Under the pieces are notes generated by a model. The model saw nothing but the letters and a program-made list of their open reading frames with translations, did no database searches and was not told where the DNA came from. From positions 2,231,001-2,295,000 of the forward strand of contig NZ_CP161920.1 of assembly GCF_040819555.1 (NCBI RefSeq): 64,000 nt of DNA, given 5' to 3'. This document shows, one piece after another, positions 38,362 to 45,696 of this stretch; the first letter of the stretch is position 1, and the number at the start of each line of letters is the position of its first letter. A program made the translations under genes and the position numbers. This DNA is from Nitratireductor sp. GISD-1A_MAKvit. GTDB taxonomy: Bacteria > Pseudomonadota > Alphaproteobacteria > Rhizobiales > Rhizobiaceae.

Positions 38362-38387
38362 TCCGGTTCGCAAATCCGGTTTGCAAA
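38362..38387. repeat. 13-bp tandem repeat upstream of iclR-type gene
   Basis: TCCGGTTCGCAAA (38362-38374) is followed directly by TCCGGTTTGCAAA (38375-38387), differing at one base. It may be a regulator site or a slippage product. Confidence 0.6.
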
Positions 38388-38566
38388 TACGTTTTCATGG
38401 CGGTCCGTTGGCTGGTCCGGCCACCCGTCATCCTGTGCAAATTTCCGGGGAGAATGAAAATCCTCTCCGCCAATTGCTCCCCCCGACCATATCAAAGGCA
38501 TCGTGGCATGGGTTAGCTTCTGCGCTGGCGGAGCGGACCGCGTGGCTGAAAGCTCCTGCAATCTTG

Positions 38567-38589
38567 GAATTGGAAAGCTATTCCAATTC
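38567..38589 (+). promoter_or_regulatory. Perfect palindrome, candidate IclR-type operator
   Basis: GAATTGGAA (38567-38575), spacer AGCTA, and TTCCAATTC (38581-38589) form a perfect 9-bp inverted repeat, 37 bp before the GTG of the IclR gene. A near copy (18 of 21 bases) lies at 47686-47708. The position fits autoregulation. Confidence 0.7.
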
Positions 38590-38626
38590 TGGAAATAGTG
38601 CGCTACAAGACTCCCAGGAGGACCCC

Positions 38627-39463
38627 GTGACTGTTGCTGCCGTTGAACGATGCCTGTCCATTCTCACCACGCTGGCCGGTGAGCGCGACCCGATGGAACT
38701 GACCGATATTGCGGTGCGCAACGGTCTGCCTGCTTCGGCAGTGCATCGCATTCTGACAACGCTTGCCACCCATGGCTGGGTGACCCAGGACCCGGACACC
38801 CAGCGTTACGCGCTGTCGTTGCGGATGAGCACTCTGGCCTTCAGGAACCTCGATGCCCGTGCCGTGCCCGAGATGGTGCAATCCGTGCTCGATGCACTTG
38901 CCCAGCGGACCCGCGAATATTGCCGCCTTGCCATCGTTGAGGGCGATGACCTCGTATGGGTGGCGCGGGCGCAGGGAGCAACGTCGAGCCTGCGCTATGA
39001 GCCGCCCATGGGACAGGAGATCATTCTTCACGCGACGGCAAACGGAAAGGCGTGGCTTGCCACCCTTCCGGAAGAACAGGCGCTCGAACTGGTGCGGGAG
39101 CGCGGGTTCGATGTGAAGCGCGCGCTGGGGCCAAACAGCGTCTCCAGCATGAAGGAGCTCAAGGTCGCGCTCGAAGAGACGCGTGCTTTGGGATACGCCA
39201 CGTCCATCGAGGAGGCGGAAGCCGGCACCATGGCACTTGCCGTTCCGTTCCATTCGGGGCTTGGGCCAAATGCCCGCGTTGCCGGGACGATCAGCGTTGC
39301 CGGGCCGCTGGTCCGCCTCACTCCGGACCGGCATGAAGAACTGGCGGGCCAGCTGCATGAAGCGGCGCGCGAGATCGGTGGTATCTGGCCTTTGCGAAAC
39401 CGCCAGCGCGACCATTTTCCAAGCGGTTCTGCGCTTGACGAATTGCGCGGCAAGGGAGCCTAG
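38627..39463 (+). CDS. IclR-family transcriptional regulator
   Basis: The GTG at 38627 follows CAGGAGGACCCC and yields MTVAAVERCLSILTTLAG, the usual IclR start; an upstream extension in frame is discarded. The 278-residue protein has a winged HTH (LTDIAVRNGLPASAVHRILTTL) and an effector domain. The C-terminal region AEAGTMALAVPFHSG matches the IclR signature. It is first in a run of seven genes and is 2 bp from the permease. It presumably senses the substrate of this operon. Confidence 0.92.
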   Translation: MTVAAVERCLSILTTLAGERDPMELTDIAVRNGLPASAVHRILTTLATHGWVTQDPDTQRYALSLRMSTLAFRNLDARAVPEMVQSVLDALAQRTREYCRLAIVEGDDLVWVARAQGATSSLRYEPPMGQEIILHATANGKAWLATLPEEQALELVRERGFDVKRALGPNSVSSMKELKVALEETRALGYATSIEEAEAGTMALAVPFHSGLGPNARVAGTISVAGPLVRLTPDRHEELAGQLHEAAREIGGIWPLRNRQRDHFPSGSALDELRGKGA

Positions 39464-39465
39464 CC

Positions 39466-40224
39466 ATGCCCGTTCACCAGCGTGTCCTTCGCATCGTTGA
39501 GCCGATGATCTGGTTTGCCGGTCTGCTTGTTCTCTGGGAATTGGCAGTGCGACTGGGAAATGTCCCCTCCTATGTACTGCCGGCTCCAAGCGAATTCATG
39601 CTGCGGATTTTTACTGATTATCAGCGCCTGGGCTATCACGGACTGATCACGACGAAGCTGATCATCTACGGTTTTCTGGCTGGCGCTATACCGGGCGTTA
39701 TGCTGGGCTATCTCGTCGCCCGCTCGAAACTGGCCGAGCTCACGCTCTATCCCATGGTGGTGTTCATCCAGGGGCTGCCGAAGATCACGCTCGCGCCGCT
39801 GATGCTCGTATGGTTCGGTTTTGCCGACTTCCCCAAAATCCTGCTGACGGCACTCATCACGTTTTTCCCGGTGCTGGTGGACAGCGCCCATGGTTTCCGC
39901 TCGATCGACCGGCGCCAATATTACCTGTCGAAATCCGTCGGCGCCTCCTGGTGGCAGACATTTCGCCTTTTTGAACTGCCCTCCGCAGCGCCAAGTATTT
40001 TTGCCGGTTTCAAGACGACGATCGTCATCGCCGTGACCGTCGTGATCGTTGTCGAGTGGCTCAATTCGCAGGACGGGCTTGGATATCTCGTGCTGCGTGG
40101 AATGGACAGTTCCGACACCTCGCTCATATTCGCGGTTCTGGTTGTGGGATCGCTGATCGGTGTGTTGCTGAGTGCCGGAATGGCAATGATCGAAAGGGTT
40201 TGCCTGCCCTGGAAGCAGGTTTGA
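39466..40224 (+). CDS. ABC transporter permease, NitT/TauT (SsuC-like) family, copy 1
   Basis: A 252-residue permease with about six helices. The N-terminal P-S-Y-V-L-P-A-P-S-E motif and the ATPase-binding loop SVGASWWQTFRLFELPSAAPSIFAG are typical of importers of sulfonates, nitrate, pyrimidine precursors or phthalate-like acids. Follows the IclR gene by 2 bp. A second permease of the same type lies two genes further on, so the importer probably uses a heterodimeric channel. Confidence 0.9.
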   Translation: MPVHQRVLRIVEPMIWFAGLLVLWELAVRLGNVPSYVLPAPSEFMLRIFTDYQRLGYHGLITTKLIIYGFLAGAIPGVMLGYLVARSKLAELTLYPMVVFIQGLPKITLAPLMLVWFGFADFPKILLTALITFFPVLVDSAHGFRSIDRRQYYLSKSVGASWWQTFRLFELPSAAPSIFAGFKTTIVIAVTVVIVVEWLNSQDGLGYLVLRGMDSSDTSLIFAVLVVGSLIGVLLSAGMAMIERVCLPWKQV

Positions 40225-40291
40225 CTGCATTGCCGTTGCGGTCTCGCACCGCGCGGCAGGTTGGGAACAGAACGACAAAGGAGGAGTGTCG

Positions 40292-41296
40292 ATGAAAACT
40301 CGTATCAAGCTTGCAGCGGGAATGATGTTTGCCGCTGCAGCCATGTTGCCGGGGGCAGGTGCACTGGCCCAGGACAAGATCACAATGCAGATGAACTGGA
40401 CCGCCGACACCGCGCATCTTGGGTTCGCCCTGGCGCAGGTAAAGGGCATTTATGCGGATCACGACCTTGAGGTGGAGCTGGTCGAAGGCCGCGGATCGGC
40501 CGTTGCCGCGCAGCTTGTCGCCACGGGACAGACGGATATCGGTTATGCCGACACGGTGGCCACGCTCAACGTCGCCTCGCAGGGCGCGCCGATCAAGATC
40601 ATCTCGACGATCTGGAAATCGGGACAGTTCGGCATTCAGTATCTGGCCGATTCCGGCATCAGTGAGCCCAAGGATCTGGTGGGCAAGAAGCTGGCCGTGT
40701 CACCCGGCTCCGCCATGCTGCCGCTGATACCGGTCTTTCTGAAGGCCAATGGCATCGAGGAAGGCGAAGTCGAGATCGTCAATGCCGCCGAAAGCGCCTT
40801 CATCGGTCTTCTGACCTCCGGTCAGGTGGACGCGGTCTCCCAGACACCGGAAAACATCGTGGTGCCGCTGGCTGCCGAAGGCATCGAGGCGGGGAACATG
40901 TATTTCTACAACAATGGCGTTCCGCTCGCGAGCCTCAGCCTTGTGGCACGCGAAGACAGGCTCGCCGAGCGCCCTGATGTCTATCGCCGCTTTATCGAGG
41001 CGACGGCCGAAGGATGGAAGGCTGCGATGGAAGACCCGAAAGCTGCCATCGAAGCGATTTACGAGGTTTTTCCCGAAACCGAACACCCGCGTGAAGCGCT
41101 GACCCAGTCTGCCGACTACAGCTTTTCGTCGGTCTGCCCGGGCGGGCAGGGGGACATCATCGGCATGACCCCGACCGAGACCTGGGACACGATGTATCAG
41201 GTGATGACGACGACCATGGACCTTTCTGCCGATCGTCCCGTCACCGACTACTACACGAACGATTACGTTCCCGAAAACGCGGTGACCTGCCCGTAA
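40292..41296 (+). CDS. ABC transporter substrate-binding protein, NMT1/THI5-SsuA type
   Basis: The ATG at 40292 follows AGGAGG with 7-nt spacing (a GTG two codons earlier is less likely). The signal peptide ends at GALAQDK. The 334-residue protein has the type II fold with GIYADHDLEVELVEGRGS and QLVATGQTDIGYAD, typical of SsuA/TauA/ThiY-like binding proteins. Two Cys occur in the C-terminal part (VCPGG and VTCP). The ligand cannot be deduced. Confidence 0.9.
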   Translation: MKTRIKLAAGMMFAAAAMLPGAGALAQDKITMQMNWTADTAHLGFALAQVKGIYADHDLEVELVEGRGSAVAAQLVATGQTDIGYADTVATLNVASQGAPIKIISTIWKSGQFGIQYLADSGISEPKDLVGKKLAVSPGSAMLPLIPVFLKANGIEEGEVEIVNAAESAFIGLLTSGQVDAVSQTPENIVVPLAAEGIEAGNMYFYNNGVPLASLSLVAREDRLAERPDVYRRFIEATAEGWKAAMEDPKAAIEAIYEVFPETEHPREALTQSADYSFSSVCPGGQGDIIGMTPTETWDTMYQVMTTTMDLSADRPVTDYYTNDYVPENAVTCP

Positions 41297-41314
41297 CAGG
41301 CAACACTGTTTCCC

Positions 41315-41339
41315 ACCGGAGGCGTGTTGCGCCTCCGGT
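41315..41339 (+). terminator. Intercistronic hairpin after binding-protein gene
   Basis: A perfect 10-bp stem, ACCGGAGGCG (41315-41324) with CGCCTCCGGT (41330-41339), and loop TGTTG; no U-run. It lies between the binding protein and the second permease, in the same place as the hairpins after glpV and the TctC-like gene. Confidence 0.6.
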
Positions 41340-41395
41340 CCATGATGACCTGTGAATGCGGCGCGCCCGATGGCGTACCAGGCTCCGAGCAGACC

Positions 41396-42250
41396 ATGAC
41401 CGATCAAGTCACGACGAGAACAGGCAGCGCTTCAGCGGCTGCCGCCGATACGCGCACGACCGCCGACAGGCTGGTCGAAAGGATTGCAGCGATCCGTCGC
41501 TCCACCACCGCGTCAATTGCCGTCGCCATCGCTTCAGTGGCGCTTCTCCTGCTTTTCTGGGAGGGGCTGACATATGTCTACAACGTGCCGACCTGGCTCG
41601 TCCCAAGGCCCTCGCAGTTCCTCGACCGTCTGATCACGGACCGGGCGACCATCGGCTGGCACGCTCTTTGGACCTCGATCACCATCATCGAAGGCTTCGC
41701 ACTCGGTGTTCTTGTGGCTGTTCCGCTGGCGCTTGCCATCGTGTCCGTCAAGGCATTCGAACGCGGTCTCTATCCGATGATCGTATTTCTCAACATCATG
41801 CCCAAAACCGTGATCGGGCCCATCCTCATCATCTGGTTCGGCATCGGTCCGCTCGTCTCGGCCCTGATCGTCTTTCTGATGTGCTTCTTCCCGATCCTGG
41901 TTGACGCCATGCTCGGCTTCAAGGCGATCGATCCGCGTCTTTACTACATCTCGCGCTCCATGGGGGCGAGCAGGCTGCAGACACTCTGGAAGGTTCGGCT
42001 TCCCGCCGCGATGCCACAGATATTCGCTGGAATGAAGATTGGCGTCGTCAAGGCAGTGGAGGGCGTGATCATCGCCGAGTTCATTGCCTCCGACAAGGGG
42101 CTCGGCTTCATGATCATGCAGGCGTCTGCCTTCATGGATATTTCCCTGATGTTCGCCGGTTTGATTGCGGCTGCGCTTGTCGCGCTCCTGTTCAACGGCA
42201 CCATGGGGTTTCTTGAACACCGTCTTGCGCCGTGGGCGCAGGGCACCTGA
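41396..42250 (+). CDS. ABC transporter permease, NitT/TauT family, copy 2
   Basis: The likely start is the ATG at 41396 (MTDQVTTRTG); one at 41342 is possible but follows the hairpin immediately. The 284-residue protein has about six helices, the motif VPTWLVPRPSQFLDRL, and the ATPase loop SMGASRLQTLWKVRLPAAMPQIF. A hydrophilic N-terminal tail of about 40 residues distinguishes it from copy 1. It would pair with copy 1 in the importer. Confidence 0.88.
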   Translation: MTDQVTTRTGSASAAAADTRTTADRLVERIAAIRRSTTASIAVAIASVALLLLFWEGLTYVYNVPTWLVPRPSQFLDRLITDRATIGWHALWTSITIIEGFALGVLVAVPLALAIVSVKAFERGLYPMIVFLNIMPKTVIGPILIIWFGIGPLVSALIVFLMCFFPILVDAMLGFKAIDPRLYYISRSMGASRLQTLWKVRLPAAMPQIFAGMKIGVVKAVEGVIIAEFIASDKGLGFMIMQASAFMDISLMFAGLIAAALVALLFNGTMGFLEHRLAPWAQGT

Positions 42251-42277
42251 CTTCAACACCTGTTTGGGTATTTGCCT

Positions 42278-43126
42278 ATGACCCCTTCCAATCAGACCAG
42301 GGAAACTCAGCCGGCGCCTACGGTGCCGAATGGAACGAGCGGTGTGTCAATCCGTGCACGGGGGCTGACCAAGGTCTTTGGCCACGGGGATGCAGCCTTC
42401 CACGCGCTCGGCCCCATCGATCTCGACGTAAAACCGGGAGAATTCGTCAGCCTCATCGGCCCGTCCGGTTGCGGCAAGAGCACCACGATGCTTCTGGCCT
42501 CCGGTCTGGAACCGTCGAGCTCGGGAACGCTCGAGGTCGACGGAAAACCGCTCACCCGGCCCATTTCGGAAGTCGGCATCGTGTTTCAGGACCATCTCCT
42601 GCTTGATTTCCGCACCGCCATGAAGAACGTGATGCTGCAGCAGGAGATCCGTGGCCTCGACCGGAAGGTCATGCAGGACCGGGCGAGGGAACTGTTCGTG
42701 CGCCTTGGCATCGAGGGGGCGGAGAACCGCTACCCGCGCCAGCTTTCCGGCGGCATGCGCCAGAGGGTGTCGATCGCACGCGCACTGGTGCACGACCCCA
42801 CAATGCTCCTGATGGACGAGCCGTTCGGAGCGCTTGATGCGATAACGCGAACGCAGATCCGCCATGATCTCGAAATGCTCTGGCTCGAAACCCGCAAGAC
42901 GGTGCTTTTCATCACCCACTCCATCGAGGAAGCCGTGGGTCTGTCCGACCGCGTGCTGGTGATGTCCAAGAGCCCGGGCAGGATCGTTGAGGAGATTCAT
43001 ATCGATTTGCCGCGCCCCCGGCCGGCCCATCTTGGAGAATATCCCGAGTTTTCCAAATATGCCGAACGCATCTACACGATTTTCGAGAAGCTGGGCGTTT
43101 ACAGGTTCAGCCACAACAAGAGCTGA
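42278..43126 (+). CDS. ABC transporter ATP-binding protein, NitT/TauT (SsuB-like) family
   Basis: A 282-residue ATPase. Walker A is GPSGCGKST, the signature LSGGMRQR, Walker B LLMDEPFGALD, and the switch His is in FITHSIEE. The start is taken at the ATG at 42278 (MTPSNQ). It is the engine for the two permeases just upstream and is the last transporter gene of module B. Confidence 0.93.
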   Translation: MTPSNQTRETQPAPTVPNGTSGVSIRARGLTKVFGHGDAAFHALGPIDLDVKPGEFVSLIGPSGCGKSTTMLLASGLEPSSSGTLEVDGKPLTRPISEVGIVFQDHLLLDFRTAMKNVMLQQEIRGLDRKVMQDRARELFVRLGIEGAENRYPRQLSGGMRQRVSIARALVHDPTMLLMDEPFGALDAITRTQIRHDLEMLWLETRKTVLFITHSIEEAVGLSDRVLVMSKSPGRIVEEIHIDLPRPRPAHLGEYPEFSKYAERIYTIFEKLGVYRFSHNKS

Positions 43127-43185
43127 CCCGGGTTGAACGGAAAAGCCAGCATCTCAGTCAGGAAAACCAGCCAGCGGGGCCAGGT

Positions 43186-44022
43186 GTGCGCAATCAGATA
43201 GTGATGAACCACGCAACGGTGCGGGTGCAGTACGGCATGGCGCAGTTTGTCGAACAATGCGCCGCACATGGGTATGCAGGCGTTTCGGTATGGGGGGCGG
43301 AGGTCGAGAAGGTCGGATTTGCCACCGCCCGTTCGATGATCGCCGATCATGGGCTTTTCGTGTTTGGGTACAATCGCGCCGGACCGCTCATGGGCCCCGA
43401 CTTCCACCGGAAAGACGAAGCGATGGATGCAGCGCGCCGGGAAATCGATCGCGCAGCCGAAATCGGTGCCGATCACGTCATGCTCTTTCCCGGTGGCTTC
43501 GTATCTGGCGAGAAGGATCTGAGCGGAGCGCGGCAACGGTTCGCGGAGATGGCGAAAGTGCTTCTCGACCATGCGAAGACGGCCGGCATCCGTCTGGCGC
43601 TGGAACCGTTGCATCCGATGCTCGTGGGCGACCGGACCTGCATGGGGACACTGCGCCATGCCAATGATCTGTGTGACCGGTTGGGGGAAGGTACCGGTAT
43701 TGTTGTCGATGCCCATCATGTCTGGTGGGATGAGGCGCTGGAACCCGAGATTGCACGCGCAGGGGCGGCTGACCGGATCTTGGCCTTCCATGTCAATGAC
43801 TGGTTGTTGCCCACGCGCCATCGTCTGACCGACCGTGGCATGATGGGAGACGGGATCATCGACCTGAAGGGCATGTGGCGCTCAATTCTTGGCGCCGGCT
43901 ATGACGGCCCGCTGGAGGTCGAGATCTTCTCTGAAGACTGGTGGGCAGAGCCCGGAGACAGGGTTCTGGAAATCGCCATGCAGCGATGCCGTGAAATCTT
44001 CGACGGAGACACTGATGCGTGA
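43186..44022 (+). CDS. Sugar phosphate isomerase/epimerase-like TIM barrel (module B)
   Basis: A 278-residue TIM barrel of the AP endonuclease 2/hydroxypyruvate isomerase type. Metal-site residues are seen as Glu in LALEPLHPM, Asp/His in IVVDAHHVWWD, His in AFHVNDWLLPT, and Glu in PLEVEIFSEDWW. The GTG at 43186 keeps the N-terminal QIVMNHATVRVQY strand, with an ATG at 43204 as alternative. It overlaps the AroE-like gene (ATGCGTGA). Reaction unknown; an isomerase or dehydratase such as a 3-dehydroshikimate dehydratase is possible for this fold. Confidence 0.75.
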   Translation: MRNQIVMNHATVRVQYGMAQFVEQCAAHGYAGVSVWGAEVEKVGFATARSMIADHGLFVFGYNRAGPLMGPDFHRKDEAMDAARREIDRAAEIGADHVMLFPGGFVSGEKDLSGARQRFAEMAKVLLDHAKTAGIRLALEPLHPMLVGDRTCMGTLRHANDLCDRLGEGTGIVVDAHHVWWDEALEPEIARAGAADRILAFHVNDWLLPTRHRLTDRGMMGDGIIDLKGMWRSILGAGYDGPLEVEIFSEDWWAEPGDRVLEIAMQRCREIFDGDTDA

Positions 44023-44890
44023 TTTCGAACCGAATTTGCCACAGCCGCAACTCAACGGCGCATCGCGCATTTATGCAGTGTTCGGGGACCCGGTTGCGCA
44101 GGTCCAGACACCGCGCATGATCAATCCCCTGTTTGCCAGCCATGGACACGATATCCATGCGGTTCCCTTCCGGGTGACACCGGCCCAGTTCGAGGCGGCG
44201 TGGCAGGTGTTTGCAGCGCTCGACAATGTGGTGGGAATTGGCGTCACGGTGCCACACAAGATTGCCGCGGCCCGGCGCTGTGCATTGCTGACCGATGCAG
44301 CCCGGGCGGTAGGGGCGGTGAACTGCATAAAACGCCGTCCAGACGGCTCGATGCACGGTGCGCTTTTTGATGGGGTCGGGTTTGTGGAAGGGCTGGGAGC
44401 CCACCGCGTTCGGCTGGAAAACGCGCGCGTTTTGATGATCGGAGCGGGTGGCGCGGGCCGGGCCATAGCGCACGCCCTCGCAAGAGAGGGAATTCGCTCC
44501 CTCGCCGTGCTGGATCCAGATGCCGAAGCAACACGTTTCACCGTCGAAATGGTCAACGGCTCCTGTGGTTTTCAGCTCGCATCCGCTCCCGCGAAAGCGC
44601 AACTAAGCGAGGTGGATGTGCTCATCAACGCGAGCCCAGTGGGGGTGAAGCCGGGTTTGACGCTGCCGATCGACCTTGCAGAGCTGGATCAGGCGATGCT
44701 CGTCGCGGACATTGCCTGCCTTGACCGGGAAACCGGTCTTCTCGAGGCTGCCCGCAAACGGGGCTGCGCCATCAGCGATGGCAACGCCATGCTGAAGGCT
44801 CAGATCGAGCTTATCGCCGGATTTGCTGCGGGGTTCGAGCCGGGCGAGCCGGTGCGGCAGGCTGAACAAAACGCAACGCCACGAAGCTAG
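44015..44890 (+). CDS. AroE-like shikimate/quinate-type dehydrogenase, paralogue 1 (NAD-type)
   Basis: A 291-residue AroE-fold enzyme. The catalytic pair is kept (Lys82 in TVPHK, Asp119 in LFDGVGF), as is GAGGAG at 143-148. The two shikimate-carboxylate serines of SKSP are replaced: AQVQTP. N-T-D reads L-F-D. The NADP-binding N-R-T is replaced by LDPD (Asp167), which usually means NAD preference. It therefore probably oxidises something other than shikimate. It overlaps the isomerase gene and converges on paralogue 2 with a 4-bp overlap. Confidence 0.82.
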   Translation: MRDFEPNLPQPQLNGASRIYAVFGDPVAQVQTPRMINPLFASHGHDIHAVPFRVTPAQFEAAWQVFAALDNVVGIGVTVPHKIAAARRCALLTDAARAVGAVNCIKRRPDGSMHGALFDGVGFVEGLGAHRVRLENARVLMIGAGGAGRAIAHALAREGIRSLAVLDPDAEATRFTVEMVNGSCGFQLASAPAKAQLSEVDVLINASPVGVKPGLTLPIDLAELDQAMLVADIACLDRETGLLEAARKRGCAISDGNAMLKAQIELIAGFAAGFEPGEPVRQAEQNATPRS

Positions 44891-45696
44891 GCGCCGGTCT
44901 CTGCAAGATGGGCGGCAATCGCGCCGACCTGTCCATGGATCATGTGAAGGCCGGAATGGGTGCGGCATCCCAGTCGCTCGGCATGTTCAAGCAGCCGGGT
45001 GGTCTCCGGTTTCGCAATGACTTCCGCAACCGTCATGCCGGCCTGGAGAGCGTCGGGGCTGATGGGGAGAGGGTCATCGGGTTTCATGCCCAGAGAGGTC
45101 GCATTGATCCATATCTCGTCGGGCTGCGGCGTGGCAGCCGTTGCAGCGGTGACCCTGCCGGCCCCAAAAGCCTCGTTGATCCGCGTTGCGAGTGCCTCGG
45201 CCTTGTGTCGGGTCCGGTTGACAATCGTCAGCCGTGAAACGCCGGCCAGAACAAGCTCTGCGGCGATTGCCATTGCTGCACCGCCGGCTCCGATCATGGT
45301 CACGGATCGGCCCTTTGGCTTGATGCCCTGTTTGACAAGGCCGCCGACAAACCCCCTGCCGTCGAACTGGTAGCCGCAAAAGGCACCGTCGGCCTCGCGT
45401 CGGACAACGTTCACGGCTCCAACCAGTTCGGCCAGCGGATCGAGGCGGTCGCACAGGGCCAGGGCGCTCTGCTTGTGTGGCAGCGTGATGCCGAAGCCGA
45501 CAAGATTGGGCAGGGCCTTCAGGCCGGCCCAGATCGTTTCCAGCTCTGTGATGGGCACATGGAGCGGCACGCATACAATGCCGGCGTTCATCCGTGCAAA
45601 CAGCGGATTGATCGCTTCTGGCGTGCGCGCCTGCGCGATGGGATCACCGATGATTCCCATGAGCCTCGTGCTACCTTCAATGGGTATCACCGTCAC
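44887..45696 (-). CDS. AroE-like shikimate-type dehydrogenase, paralogue 2 (NADP-type)
   Basis: A 269-residue AroE-fold enzyme. Lys75 (TLPHK), Asp112 (GYQFDGRGF) and GAGGAA (136-141) are in place, and NRT (160-162) supports NADP. The substrate serines are replaced (AQARTP), as in paralogue 1. Its stop overlaps paralogue 1 tail to tail, and its ATG overlaps the FG-GAP gene by 4 bp. Having two paralogues with matching changes but different cofactors suggests opposed or sequential redox steps on a shikimate-like compound. Confidence 0.82.
   Translation of the reverse strand: MTVIPIEGSTRLMGIIGDPIAQARTPEAINPLFARMNAGIVCVPLHVPITELETIWAGLKALPNLVGFGITLPHKQSALALCDRLDPLAELVGAVNVVRREADGAFCGYQFDGRGFVGGLVKQGIKPKGRSVTMIGAGGAAMAIAAELVLAGVSRLTIVNRTRHKAEALATRINEAFGAGRVTAATAATPQPDEIWINATSLGMKPDDPLPISPDALQAGMTVAEVIAKPETTRLLEHAERLGCRTHSGLHMIHGQVGAIAAHLAETGA

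Larger units (their letters stand above)
38287..38626. other. Intergenic, module A to module B
   Basis: A 340-bp gap. It holds a weak 6-bp hairpin (GCCCGC at 38289-38294, GCGGGC at 38312-38317) after the aldolase gene, a 13-bp tandem repeat at 38362-38387, and the IclR palindrome at 38567-38589. No ORF with a ribosome site was seen in the rest. Confidence 0.6.
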
